From Pseudomonas sp. RIT-562 (GTDB taxonomy: Bacteria > Pseudomonadota > Gammaproteobacteria > Pseudomonadales > Pseudomonadaceae), in assembly GCF_026241895.1 (NCBI RefSeq), contig NZ_JAPJIV010000036.1, positions 1 through 41,900 of the forward strand: a DNA stretch of 41,900 nucleotides, read 5' to 3'. Of this stretch, positions 16,123 through 23,935 are shown piece after piece (the stretch's first letter is position 1; every line of letters starts with the position of its first letter). The translations under genes and the position numbers were made by a program. The notes beneath the pieces are model-generated. The model was not told the origin of the DNA. It ran no database searches and saw nothing but the letters and a program-made list of their open reading frames with translations.

Positions 16123-16914
16123 ATGCGTATGTTTCTGGCCCTCGTATTAATTGCCTTGAGCGGGCTTAGCCAGGCGGCCATCAAGGCCCAGGAAATCCCC
16201 TACCAGAGCGCGGACGGCACCCGGCTCATCGGCTATTACGCCTACGACGACTCGATAAAGGGCCCGCGCCCGGGGGTAGTAGTGGTGCATGAATGGTGGG
16301 GCCTCAATGACTACGCCAAGCGCCGCGCCCGCGATCTGGCGGCCCTGGGCTACAGTGCCTTGGCCATCGACATGTATGGCGATGGCAAGAACACCGAGCA
16401 CCCGAAAGACGCAATGGCGTTTATGCAGGCGGCCCTGAAGGACAGCTCGGCGGCGAGTGCGCGCTTTCAGGCGGGACTGGATCTGTTGAAACAACAACCG
16501 CAGACCGACCCACAAAAACTTGCGGCCATCGGTTACTGCTTCGGCGGCGCGGTGGTGCTCAACGCGGCCCGCCAGGGAGTACCGCTGGCGGGAGTGGTGA
16601 GCTTCCACGGCGCGCTGGCGACGCAGACGCCGGCCACTCCAGGCAAGGTCAAGGCGAAGATCCTGGTGGAGCACGGCGCATTGGACAGCATGGTCACTGC
16701 GGATAATGTCGCGGCGTTCAAGGCGGAAATGGACAAGGCCGGCGCGGACTATCAGTTCGTCAGCCTTGAAGGCGCCAAGCATGGCTTCAGCAATCCTGAT
16801 GCCGACCGCCTGGGCCATGGCGATCATGGTGGGCCGGATATCGGTTACAACAAGGCCGCAGATGAAAAGTCCTGGGCGGACATGCAGGCGTTCCTGAAGA
16901 AGATCTTTTCTTGA
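16123..16914 (+). CDS. Dienelactone hydrolase family protein, exported
   Basis: This codes for 263 residues. An N-terminal signal peptide, MRMFLALVLIALSGLSQAA, suggests export to the periplasm, unlike the cytoplasmic ClcD enzymes. The alpha/beta-hydrolase core has VVVVHEWWGLNDYAKRRAR, the nucleophile motif GYCFGG with Cys near residue 142, an Asp in HGALDSMV and a His in GAKHGFSNP, so the Cys-Asp-His triad is intact. It hydrolyses an ester or lactone, but the substrate is not evident and no aromatic-degradation genes are near. A GGGAG Shine-Dalgarno precedes the ATG. It is divergent from oprH, so its promoter may overlap the PhoP boxes. Confidence 0.88.
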   Translation: MRMFLALVLIALSGLSQAAIKAQEIPYQSADGTRLIGYYAYDDSIKGPRPGVVVVHEWWGLNDYAKRRARDLAALGYSALAIDMYGDGKNTEHPKDAMAFMQAALKDSSAASARFQAGLDLLKQQPQTDPQKLAAIGYCFGGAVVLNAARQGVPLAGVVSFHGALATQTPATPGKVKAKILVEHGALDSMVTADNVAAFKAEMDKAGADYQFVSLEGAKHGFSNPDADRLGHGDHGGPDIGYNKAADEKSWADMQAFLKKIFS

Positions 16915-17013
16915 ACCAAGGCTGAGCAAGGCCTCTGTGGCGAGCCCGCTGGCTCGTCACGAGGCAGCCAAAAGGTTCTTCGACTCTACCCAGCCAGGAG
17001 GCAACCCGGCAAA

Positions 17014-17748
17014 ATGCCAGACATGAACCATCCAACTGCCCTGCCCGCCTGCTGTACGCCGCTCGACGCTCATTGGCCGCTGCCGTTTGTGCTGCCCGAG
17101 ACTGTCCTGCTGAGCACTCACTTCGACAGTACCCTGCTGGCTCACAACGACTTTGAACGCAGTGCCGTTGCCCCCCCTGCAAGCATCCAGCGCTCTGTCG
17201 CCAAGCGCCAGGCCGAATTTCTCGCCGGGCGAGTGTGTGCCCGGGCGGCACTGCAGCAGCTGGAGGGCCTCGATTTCATCCCGGCGATAGGCGAAGACCG
17301 GGCACCGGTATGGCCGGCGCACATCAGCGGGTCCATCACCCATAGCACCGGGCGCGCTGCTGCGATCGTCGCGAACAAGGCGCACTGGCGTGGCCTGGGC
17401 ATGGACCTGGAAAATATCCTCAACCCGGAACGCGCCGAGCGGCTGGCGGGGGAAATACTGACTGCAGCGGAGTTGAAGCGCATGGCGGCTGGTCGGCGCG
17501 AGGATCTGGCGCTGCTGGTGACCCTGACGTTTTCGGTAAAGGAAAGCCTGTTCAAGGCACTGTATCCAATCGTGCAGCAGCGTTTTTACTTCGAGCATGC
17601 CGAAGTGCTCGAGTGGAGCGAGCGTGGTGAAGTTCGCCTGCGCTTGCTGACAGATCTGTCCAGCGAATGGCGCAACGGTTCACAACTGGACGCGCAATTT
17701 GCAGTGATGGACGGGCAGTTGCTGAGCCTGGTCAGCGTCGCGGCGTGA
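17014..17748 (+). CDS. pcpS: 4'-phosphopantetheinyl transferase (EntD/PcpS type)
   Basis: This is a 244-residue EntD-like PPTase that transfers phosphopantetheine from CoA to Ser of acyl or peptidyl carrier proteins. The motifs are FLAGRVCARAAL (about residue 70), ISGSITHSTGRAAAIV (about 107), the Mg-binding GMDLENI (about 129) and FSVKESLFKALYPI (about 173). In Pseudomonas a single such enzyme (PcpS) serves both fatty acid synthesis and siderophore synthesis such as pyoverdine. The ATG at 17014 is 12 bases after AGGAGG; an in-frame ATG at 17023 is the alternative. It ends 3 bases before the convergent kinase gene. Confidence 0.88.
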   Translation: MPDMNHPTALPACCTPLDAHWPLPFVLPETVLLSTHFDSTLLAHNDFERSAVAPPASIQRSVAKRQAEFLAGRVCARAALQQLEGLDFIPAIGEDRAPVWPAHISGSITHSTGRAAAIVANKAHWRGLGMDLENILNPERAERLAGEILTAAELKRMAAGRREDLALLVTLTFSVKESLFKALYPIVQQRFYFEHAEVLEWSERGEVRLRLLTDLSSEWRNGSQLDAQFAVMDGQLLSLVSVAA

Positions 17749-17751
17749 TTG

Positions 17752-19362
17752 TCAGCGCTTTTCCTGATTGCGTGGCCAGCTCAGGCTGAAACAGGCTCCC
17801 CCCAGGCTCTTGCTCTTGCCGATCAGCGCGCGACCGTCGTGCCAATGAATGATCCGCCGGACGATCGACAAGCCCAACCCATGCCCGCCCGACGCTCGAG
17901 TGCGACTGTCGTCCAAGCGTAGGAACGGAGTGAAAATTCGCTCCCAGGCGATTTCCGGGACGCCCGGCCCGTCATCCTCGACGTCTATCCTGCAGCGCTG
18001 TTGTCCCACCTGATAGCTGACAGTGACCCTGGACGTTGCATGGCGCATGGCATTGCTCACCAGATTCTGCAAAGCCCGGTGCAGGTAACGCGGCTCGGCC
18101 TCGACCCACGCGTCATCGCAATCGGCGGCAGACAGGCACAGGCCTCGTTGCACCGTGACTTCGGCCCGTAGCGGCGCCAATTCCTCGATAACCTGATTCA
18201 CCAGCGCATCCAGATCGATTCGCTGGAAGTTCAAGGCCGGCGAGCCCTGTTCGAGGCGCGCATAAGTGAGCATTTCGTCCACCAGCTTATCGAGGTCCTC
18301 GATGTCGTGGTCCATGCCTTCACAATACTTTTGCAATGCCTGGGGAGTCGTGGCGGAGCCGATCATTTCCAGGCCAAACCGCAGTCGCGCTACCGGCGTG
18401 CGCAGCTCATGGGACACCGCACGGACCAGTTCTCGCTGAATTGCCAGCAACTGCTGCAAGTGCTCGGCCATGCCATTGAAGGCCGACGCCAGGCGCCCTA
18501 CCGAGTCTGCACCACGGGTCGGCACGCGGGTTTCCAGGCTGCCCTTGGCGATGCGAGTAGCAGCGGCCTCCAGACCACGCAAGCGGCGCTCCAGCTGGCG
18601 CACCAGCAAATACACGATCAGGCCGATGAGGCTCAAACCGAGGGCCGCGATCAATACCAGCCACTCTGGAGGGTATGGGTTCATCTGGTACAGCGGACCG
18701 ATCTCCAGCACCCACGGCGTACCGACCATGCCGGCAAATACCCGGATTGAATCCCCGCCCTTGCCCAGCGCCATCACCGTGTCGCCCTCGGACACCCGGC
18801 GACTCTGGTCCTCATCCATGTCGGCTTGATCGACGGTGACCAGTCGCAGGTCGAAACCAAAACCCTTGTCTTTCTTCAACTGGGCGAGGCGCTTGGGTTG
18901 CTCAGCCACCGGAACGCGCACCAGCTCGTCAGCCAACAGGTAGATAGTCGCCCGGGCCAACTGCTCGCTGATCTGCTGCACCTCTCCGGTCAACATCAGC
19001 TGTTCCTTGTCGCTGACCAAGCGGTAGACCATCGCCGCGTGCGGCCCGGTCTGCTCCACCAGGGCCTGGCCGCGCAGCACGCGAGTTCGCTGGGTGAGGT
19101 CCAGATCAGTCTGGGCGAACGTCTTCAACGATAGCGGAATGCCCAGCAGGCGCTCCCAAACCAGCAGCGCACGATGGCGCTCGGTCTGGTTCATCGGTTG
19201 CAGGTTGTCGGCCATCAGCGAGAACGTGCCATGGGCCAGGCGCTCACGGTATTGCTCGCTACGCACCTCGTTAAGGAGGTGCAGGGCAAGCACGCCGAGC
19301 ACAGCCACGAGGATCAGTGCGGCGCACATCCCGCCGTAGATTCGCAGGAAAATCGAGTTCAC
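17752..19362 (-). CDS. Sensor histidine kinase, RstB-like
   Basis: This codes for 536 residues. A transmembrane helix at about 7-30 and another at about 233-255 frame a periplasmic domain of about 200 residues. HAMP follows (TRIAKGSLETRVPTRG), then HisKA with VRAVSHELRTPVARLRFGLE (phospho-His near 315), and a HATPase with LVSNAMRHA, VEDDGPGVPE and GGHGLGLSIVRRI. The domain order and the cognate regulator resemble RstB. The GTG start at 19362 overlaps the regulator's stop (GTGA, 19359-19362). The signal is unknown. The location beside nrdA is conserved in Pseudomonas as far as I recall. Confidence 0.87.
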   Translation of the reverse strand: MNSIFLRIYGGMCAALILVAVLGVLALHLLNEVRSEQYRERLAHGTFSLMADNLQPMNQTERHRALLVWERLLGIPLSLKTFAQTDLDLTQRTRVLRGQALVEQTGPHAAMVYRLVSDKEQLMLTGEVQQISEQLARATIYLLADELVRVPVAEQPKRLAQLKKDKGFGFDLRLVTVDQADMDEDQSRRVSEGDTVMALGKGGDSIRVFAGMVGTPWVLEIGPLYQMNPYPPEWLVLIAALGLSLIGLIVYLLVRQLERRLRGLEAAATRIAKGSLETRVPTRGADSVGRLASAFNGMAEHLQQLLAIQRELVRAVSHELRTPVARLRFGLEMIGSATTPQALQKYCEGMDHDIEDLDKLVDEMLTYARLEQGSPALNFQRIDLDALVNQVIEELAPLRAEVTVQRGLCLSAADCDDAWVEAEPRYLHRALQNLVSNAMRHATSRVTVSYQVGQQRCRIDVEDDGPGVPEIAWERIFTPFLRLDDSRTRASGGHGLGLSIVRRIIHWHDGRALIGKSKSLGGACFSLSWPRNQEKR

Positions 19363-20072
19363 AGGGTGCAGGCTTCCGGCACGAACAGATAACCCTTGCT
19401 CCGGATGGTTTTGATCAAGCGTGGATGGTCCGGGTCGTCGCCGATTTTCGGGCGGATACGCGAGATGCGCACGTCGATGGAGCGGTCCTGGCCGTCATAA
19501 CCAATACCGCGCAATGCGGTGAAAATTTCTTCCCGCGAAAGAATGCGACCGGCATTGTCTACCAGCAGCCACAGCAGATCGAATTCGGCACTGGTCAGTT
19601 CGATGCTGGCATCACGCAGCCAGGCTTCACGCAAGGCGTTGTCCACAATCAGCGGACCAAACTGCAGGCGGCGCTGTTTTTCCGGGGGAATTTCAGGACC
19701 TTCGCTGCGCCGCAACAACGCCTGGATACGTGCCAGCAACAGACGCGGGCGAACCGGTTTGCACACATAGTCATCGGCCCCAAGGTCCAGGCCCAGGATC
19801 TGATCGGTGTCGTCGGTACGGGCGGTCAGCATCAGGATCGGTCCGTCGTAGCGGTCGCGGACCTTGCGACAAATGCTCAAGCCATCCTCGCCGGGGAGCA
19901 TCAGGTCAAGGATTACCAGGTCCGGCTGATCCTTGAGTATCCGCGCTGCGGCCAAGGCACCATCGCCTTCGATCGAAACGCGCAGGCCGTTGGCTTCCAG
20001 GTAATCGCGGGTCAGTTCGGCCAGTCGCTGGTCGTCCTCCACAATCAATACCTGCCAGGCTTCTTGCTCCAC
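19359..20072 (-). CDS. OmpR-family response regulator, RstA-like
   Basis: This codes for 237 residues from GTG 20072 (AGAGGT upstream); longer in-frame starts would run into the putative promoter. The receiver domain has VEDDQRLAELTRDYL, the phospho-acceptor in LVILDLMLPGEDG (Asp near 56), a Thr in ILMLTARTDD and a Lys in DYVCKPV. The C-terminal winged helix has LTSAEFDLLWLLV and SIDVRISRIRPKI and ends in SKGYLFVPEACTL. It forms an operon with the kinase through a 4-base overlap and is divergent from nrdA. The regulon cannot be read from the window. Confidence 0.9.
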   Translation of the reverse strand: MEQEAWQVLIVEDDQRLAELTRDYLEANGLRVSIEGDGALAAARILKDQPDLVILDLMLPGEDGLSICRKVRDRYDGPILMLTARTDDTDQILGLDLGADDYVCKPVRPRLLLARIQALLRRSEGPEIPPEKQRRLQFGPLIVDNALREAWLRDASIELTSAEFDLLWLLVDNAGRILSREEIFTALRGIGYDGQDRSIDVRISRIRPKIGDDPDHPRLIKTIRSKGYLFVPEACTL

Positions 20073-20165
20073 GGTGACCTCTACTTGCCGAAACGCTATA
20101 AGGAAGGATCCGCCCGTTTTTTTGTAATGAATGGGGTGGATAATAATGCGTGTGTACAGGCCGAT

Positions 20166-20194
20166 TGTATAAACGGCGCACACCGAGAACACAA
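20166..20194 (-). promoter_or_regulatory. Possible sigma-70 promoter of the RstAB-like operon
   Basis: The minus strand reads TTGTGT-N17-TATACA at ideal spacing, about 90 bases before the GTG start of the response regulator. Confidence 0.4.
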
Positions 20195-20360
20195 GCCGGC
20201 AAATGCGTTCGGATATGACCATTTTTTGTGGTAGGGTTCGCGCCCTTAAAAAACCACGGGGCAGTTTTTCGCCGGTAAAAAACCGTGACAAACGGTCCGA
20301 TCCAGCAGGGTCGCGGGCTACACGCTGGTTCCAGGTTTCACGCACAATATACACACAGGT

Positions 20361-20369
20361 TTATCCACA
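20361..20369 (+). promoter_or_regulatory. DnaA box upstream of nrdA
   Basis: TTATCCACA is an exact match to the high-affinity DnaA box. It lies 10 bases before the predicted nrdA -35. DnaA control of nrdAB is known in E. coli, so this fits coupling of nucleotide supply to replication. Confidence 0.7.
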
Positions 20370-20378
20370 GGTAGTACG

Positions 20379-20407
20379 TTGCAACACCCTCCAAAACGCA
20401 CTATCTT
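20379..20407 (+). promoter_or_regulatory. Possible distal promoter of nrdA
   Basis: TTGCAA (20379-20384) and TATCTT (20402-20407) are separated by 17 bp. A transcript from here would have a leader of almost 400 bases, so a nearer promoter may also exist. Confidence 0.4.
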
Positions 20408-20423
20408 GTAGCCCGACGCAAAA

Positions 20424-20445
20424 AAAACCCTACATGTAGGGTTTT
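20424..20445. terminator. Perfect 22-bp palindrome, terminator-like on the minus strand
   Basis: The palindrome has the core CCCTACATGTAGGG flanked by AAAA and TTTT. Read on the minus strand the stem is followed by a run of about eight T residues, a good intrinsic terminator shape. On the plus strand only four T residues follow. It begins about 10 bases after the expected start of the distal nrdA transcript. Confidence 0.6.
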
Positions 20446-20714
20446 GCAGAAAAAACCAAACACAAACCGGACATCAAATTCAAGCGCTTTTATCGCCTCT
20501 GTCTGGTTGATTTTTACGTATTTATGAAAGACCAGACCGTGCAAGCGGATGGCTACTGTTTTTGCGCAGAAAACGGCGAAAGCGGTACGGGTGTTGCAGT
20601 CCTCAACTGTCACCCAAATGGAATGCGGATTCAGGCTAAAGGCCGGAACCAAGACTTCGGCATGGAAGCGGCGCCCCAATAGCCCCCTTCCTGATCTGTC
20701 CCGAAGTTGTATAC

Positions 20715-20773
20715 CCGGCGCCTCGCCGGTTGTAGTGCTTCAGGACAGAACGGTGGGCACCGTCATGGTGCCC
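20715..20773 (+). other. Two hairpins in the nrdA leader
   Basis: CCGGCG-CCT-CGCCGG (20715-20729) and GGGCACC-GTCAT-GGTGCCC (20755-20773) are perfect stems ending 33 bases before the nrdA ATG. They could stabilise the mRNA or control access to the ribosome site; neither has a terminator tail. Confidence 0.5.
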
Positions 20774-20806
20774 AAACAAACATAGAGAATGTGGAGACAA
20801 CCCCCC

Positions 20807-23701
20807 ATGCAAACCGACACAACTCGCGAGAACCCGCAAGGCTCCTTGCCGCAGGCTGCTGATTCGACTTCGGATCTGTCCGCCACCGCGCCTGGCCAGC
20901 TGCGCGTGATCAAGCGTAACGGCACTGTCGTTCCTTACACCGACGACAAGATCACCGTCGCGATCACCAAAGCGTTTCTCGCAGTTGAAGGCGGCACCGC
21001 TGCCGCTTCGTCGCGAATCCATGACACCGTTGCGCGCCTGACCGAACAGGTCACTGCGACTTTCAAGCGCCGCATGCCATCGGGCGGCACCATCCACATC
21101 GAAGAAATCCAGGACCAGGTTGAACTGGCCCTGATGCGTGCCGGCGAGCAGAAAGTGGCGCGCGACTACGTGATCTACCGCGACGGTCGTTCGAAAGAAC
21201 GCGCCGCCCACGCACCGGCCGAGGAAGCGGTCAACGCTCACCCGTCGATCCGCATCACCCGCGCCGATGGCACCTTTGCACCTCTGGACATGGGTCGCCT
21301 GAACACCATCGTCACCGAAGCGTGCGAAGGCCTGGAAGAAGTCGACGGCGACCTGATCCAGCGTGAAACCCTGAAGAACCTGTACGACGGCGTGGCCCTG
21401 ACCGACGTCAACACCGCGCTGGTAATGACCGCCCGTACCCTGGTCGAGCGTGAGCCGAACTACTCGTTCGTGACCGCCCGCCTGCTGATGGACACCCTGC
21501 GTGCCGAAGGCCTGGGCTTCCTGGGTGTCGCCGAAAGCGCGACCCACCACGAAATGGTCGACCTGTACGCCAAGGCCCTGCCTGCCTACATCGCCAAGGG
21601 CATCGAATTCGAATTGCTGAACCCGATCCTGGCCACTTTCGACCTGGAAAAACTCGGCAAGGCGATCAACCACGAGCGCGACCAGCAGTTCACGTACCTG
21701 GGCCTGCAAACCCTGTACGACCGTTACTTCATCCACAAGGACGGTATCCGTTTCGAACTGCCGCAGATCTTCTTCATGCGCGTGGCCATGGGCCTGGCGA
21801 TCGAAGAGAAGAACAAGGAAGATCGTGCGATCGAGTTCTACAACCTGCTGTCGTCCTTCGACTACATGTCGTCGACCCCGACGCTGTTCAACGCCGGCAC
21901 CCTGCGTCCACAGCTGTCCAGCTGCTACCTGACCACCGTGCCGGATGACCTGTCCGGCATCTACCACGCGATCCACGACAACGCCATGTTGTCCAAATTC
22001 GCTGGCGGCCTGGGCAACGACTGGACCCCGGTACGTGCCTTGGGTTCTTACATCAAGGGCACCAACGGCAAGTCCCAGGGCGTGGTTCCGTTCCTGAAAG
22101 TGGTGAACGACACCGCCGTTGCCGTTAACCAGGGTGGCAAGCGCAAAGGCGCTGTCTGTGCCTACCTGGAAACCTGGCACATGGACATCGAAGAGTTCAT
22201 CGAGCTGCGCAAGAACACCGGTGATGATCGTCGTCGTACCCACGACATGAACACCGCCAACTGGATCCCTGACCTGTTCATGAAGCGTGTCTTCGATGAC
22301 GGCAAGTGGACCCTGTTCTCGCCGTCCGAAGTACCAGACCTGCACGACCTGACCGGCAAGGCCTTCGAAGAGCGTTACGAGTACTACGAAGCCCTGACCG
22401 AGTACCCGGGCAAGGTCAAGCTGTTCAAGACCATCCAGGCCAAAGACCTGTGGCGCAAAATGCTGTCCATGCTGTTTGAAACCGGCCACCCATGGCTGAC
22501 CTTCAAGGACCCGTGCAACCTGCGCAGCCCGCAGCAGCACGTCGGCGTGGTCCACAGTTCCAACCTGTGCACCGAGATCACCTTGAACACCAACAAGGAC
22601 GAGATCGCCGTCTGCAACCTGGGCTCGATCAACCTGCCGAACCACATCGTCAACGGCAAGCTGGACACCGCCAAGCTGGAACGCACAGTGAACACCGCCG
22701 TGCGCATGCTCGATAACGTGATCGACATCAACTACTACTCGGTGCCACAAGCGAAGAACTCCAACTTCAAGCACCGTCCGGTTGGCCTGGGCATCATGGG
22801 CTTCCAGGATGCGCTGTACCTGCAGCACATTCCTTACGGTTCCGACGCTGCCGTCGAGTTCGCCGACAAGTCCATGGAAGCGGTCAGCTACTACGCGATC
22901 CAGGCTTCCTGCGACCTGGCCGACGAGCGCGGCGCCTACGAGACGTTCCAGGGTTCGCTGTGGTCCAAAGGCATCCTGCCGCTGGACTCGCAACAGATCC
23001 TGATCGAACAACGTGGCCAGAAGTACATCGACGTTGACCTGAACGAATCCCTGGATTGGGCACCGGTTCGCGCCCGTGTACAGAAAGGCATTCGTAACTC
23101 CAACATCATGGCCATCGCACCGACCGCAACCATCGCCAACATCACTGGCGTATCGCAGTCGATCGAACCGACCTATCAGAACCTCTATGTGAAATCGAAC
23201 CTGTCGGGCGAATTCACCGTGATCAACCCGTACCTGGTTCGCGACCTGAAGGCTCGTGGTCTGTGGGACTCGGTCATGATCAACGACCTGAAGTACTACG
23301 ACGGTTCGGTTCAACAGATCGAGCGCATCCCGCAAGAACTCAAAGAGCTCTACGCGACTGCCTTCGAAGTGGACACCAAGTGGATTGTTGACGCGGCAAG
23401 CCGTCGTCAGAAGTGGATCGACCAGGCTCAGTCGCTGAACCTGTACATCGCTGGCGCTTCGGGCAAGAAGCTGGACGTGACCTACCGCATGGCCTGGTAC
23501 CGTGGTCTGAAAACCACTTACTACCTCCGTGCCCTGGCCGCGACCAGCACCGAGAAGTCGACCATCAACACCGGTAAGCTGAACGCTGTTTCCAGCGGCG
23601 GCAACCACGGTGACGACTCGGTCCTGGCAGCGCCAGCCGGCCCTGCTCCAGTGCCGAAGGCTTGCGCCATCGACGAGCCGGATTGCGAAGCTTGCCAATA
23701 A
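20807..23701 (+). CDS. nrdA: Ribonucleotide reductase class Ia, alpha subunit
   Basis: This is a 964-residue enzyme that reduces ribonucleoside diphosphates to deoxy forms with the radical subunit NrdB. Two ATP-cone allosteric domains are visible at the N-terminus, starting at LRVIKRNGTVVPYTDDK (about residue 30) and IRITRADGTFAPLDMGR (about 147), as in P. aeruginosa NrdA. The catalytic barrel has SSCYLTTVPDD (about 380), NLCTEITLNT (about 587) and a second active-site Cys in EIAVCNLGSINLP. The C-terminus EPDCEACQ is the mobile redox CxxC tail. The ATG at 20807 (MQTDTTREN) has GGAG 10 bases upstream. No nrdB follows, although it is usually adjacent; a terminator and REP pair come first and then flagellar genes on the other strand. 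Confidence 0.96.
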   Translation: MQTDTTRENPQGSLPQAADSTSDLSATAPGQLRVIKRNGTVVPYTDDKITVAITKAFLAVEGGTAAASSRIHDTVARLTEQVTATFKRRMPSGGTIHIEEIQDQVELALMRAGEQKVARDYVIYRDGRSKERAAHAPAEEAVNAHPSIRITRADGTFAPLDMGRLNTIVTEACEGLEEVDGDLIQRETLKNLYDGVALTDVNTALVMTARTLVEREPNYSFVTARLLMDTLRAEGLGFLGVAESATHHEMVDLYAKALPAYIAKGIEFELLNPILATFDLEKLGKAINHERDQQFTYLGLQTLYDRYFIHKDGIRFELPQIFFMRVAMGLAIEEKNKEDRAIEFYNLLSSFDYMSSTPTLFNAGTLRPQLSSCYLTTVPDDLSGIYHAIHDNAMLSKFAGGLGNDWTPVRALGSYIKGTNGKSQGVVPFLKVVNDTAVAVNQGGKRKGAVCAYLETWHMDIEEFIELRKNTGDDRRRTHDMNTANWIPDLFMKRVFDDGKWTLFSPSEVPDLHDLTGKAFEERYEYYEALTEYPGKVKLFKTIQAKDLWRKMLSMLFETGHPWLTFKDPCNLRSPQQHVGVVHSSNLCTEITLNTNKDEIAVCNLGSINLPNHIVNGKLDTAKLERTVNTAVRMLDNVIDINYYSVPQAKNSNFKHRPVGLGIMGFQDALYLQHIPYGSDAAVEFADKSMEAVSYYAIQASCDLADERGAYETFQGSLWSKGILPLDSQQILIEQRGQKYIDVDLNESLDWAPVRARVQKGIRNSNIMAIAPTATIANITGVSQSIEPTYQNLYVKSNLSGEFTVINPYLVRDLKARGLWDSVMINDLKYYDGSVQQIERIPQELKELYATAFEVDTKWIVDAASRRQKWIDQAQSLNLYIAGASGKKLDVTYRMAWYRGLKTTYYLRALAATSTEKSTINTGKLNAVSSGGNHGDDSVLAAPAGPAPVPKACAIDEPDCEACQ

Positions 23702-23735
23702 GCTGAGCCCGTGAGCGCTGAAAGGCGCTTACCTG

Positions 23736-23776
23736 AAACCCCCGATCAGTCCTCTGGATTGTCGGGGGTTTTCTTT
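23736..23776 (+). terminator. Rho-independent terminator of nrdA
   Basis: AACCCCCGA (from 23738) pairs with TCGGGGGTT (to 23770), and the T-rich tail TTCTTTT follows. It lies about 35 bases after the nrdA stop. Confidence 0.88.
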
Positions 23777-23780
23777 TGCC

Positions 23781-23880
23781 TGTAGGAGCGAGCTCGCTCG
23801 CGATGGTCGTCAACGATGGCTCTGGCCACCTGGCCACCTGCGGCGCCCTCCCATTCATCGCGAGCAAGCTCGCTCCTACA
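23781..23880. repeat. Pseudomonas REP pair
   Basis: The arm TGTAGGAGCGAGCTCGCTCG (23781-23800, extending to 23805) faces its inverted partner CGAGCAAGCTCGCTCCTACA (23861-23880, from 23856). A 50-base spacer contains the short direct repeat CTGGCCACCTGGCCACC. It lies between the convergent nrdA and flgE. Confidence 0.88.
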
Positions 23881-23887
23881 AAGGGTA

Positions 23888-23914
23888 TAAAAAAACCCCT
23901 CTAATAAGAGGGGC
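23888..23914 (-). terminator. Terminator of the flgBCDE operon
   Basis: On the minus strand GCCCCTCTTATTAGAGGGG folds into a stem followed by a run of T residues, 22 bases after the flgE stop. Confidence 0.85.
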
Positions 23915-23935
23915 TCATATGGAGCACTACAACCA

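Larger units (their letters stand above)
20073..20806. other. Long intergenic control region between the RstA-like gene and nrdA
   Basis: This 734-base region has no convincing gene. It holds a minus-strand promoter candidate (20166-20194), a DnaA box (20361-20369), a plus-strand promoter candidate (20379-20407), a 22-bp palindrome (20424-20445) and two GC-rich hairpins close to nrdA (20715-20729 and 20755-20773). A 52-codon reading frame at 20524-20682 has no ribosome site. No known riboswitch class was recognised. Confidence 0.7.

Noticed and set aside
20340..20411. Two possible NrdR boxes (at 20340-20355 and 20396-20411)
   Set aside because: Each matches only part of the consensus and they are 56 bp apart instead of the usual three or four helical turns.
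20524..20682. A 52-codon reading frame in the nrdA leader with three Cys residues
   Set aside because: No Shine-Dalgarno, and no composition or motif beyond chance. Kept only as part of the intergenic description.
20410..20806. A cobalamin or other known riboswitch upstream of nrdA
   Set aside because: No B12 box or other known aptamer core was seen; only simple hairpins are present.
20636..23698. A 1020-codon open frame antisense to nrdA
   Set aside because: It mirrors the codon periodicity of nrdA and has no domain, signal or ribosome site. High GC Pseudomonas genes often leave such long antisense frames; nrdA itself is unmistakable.
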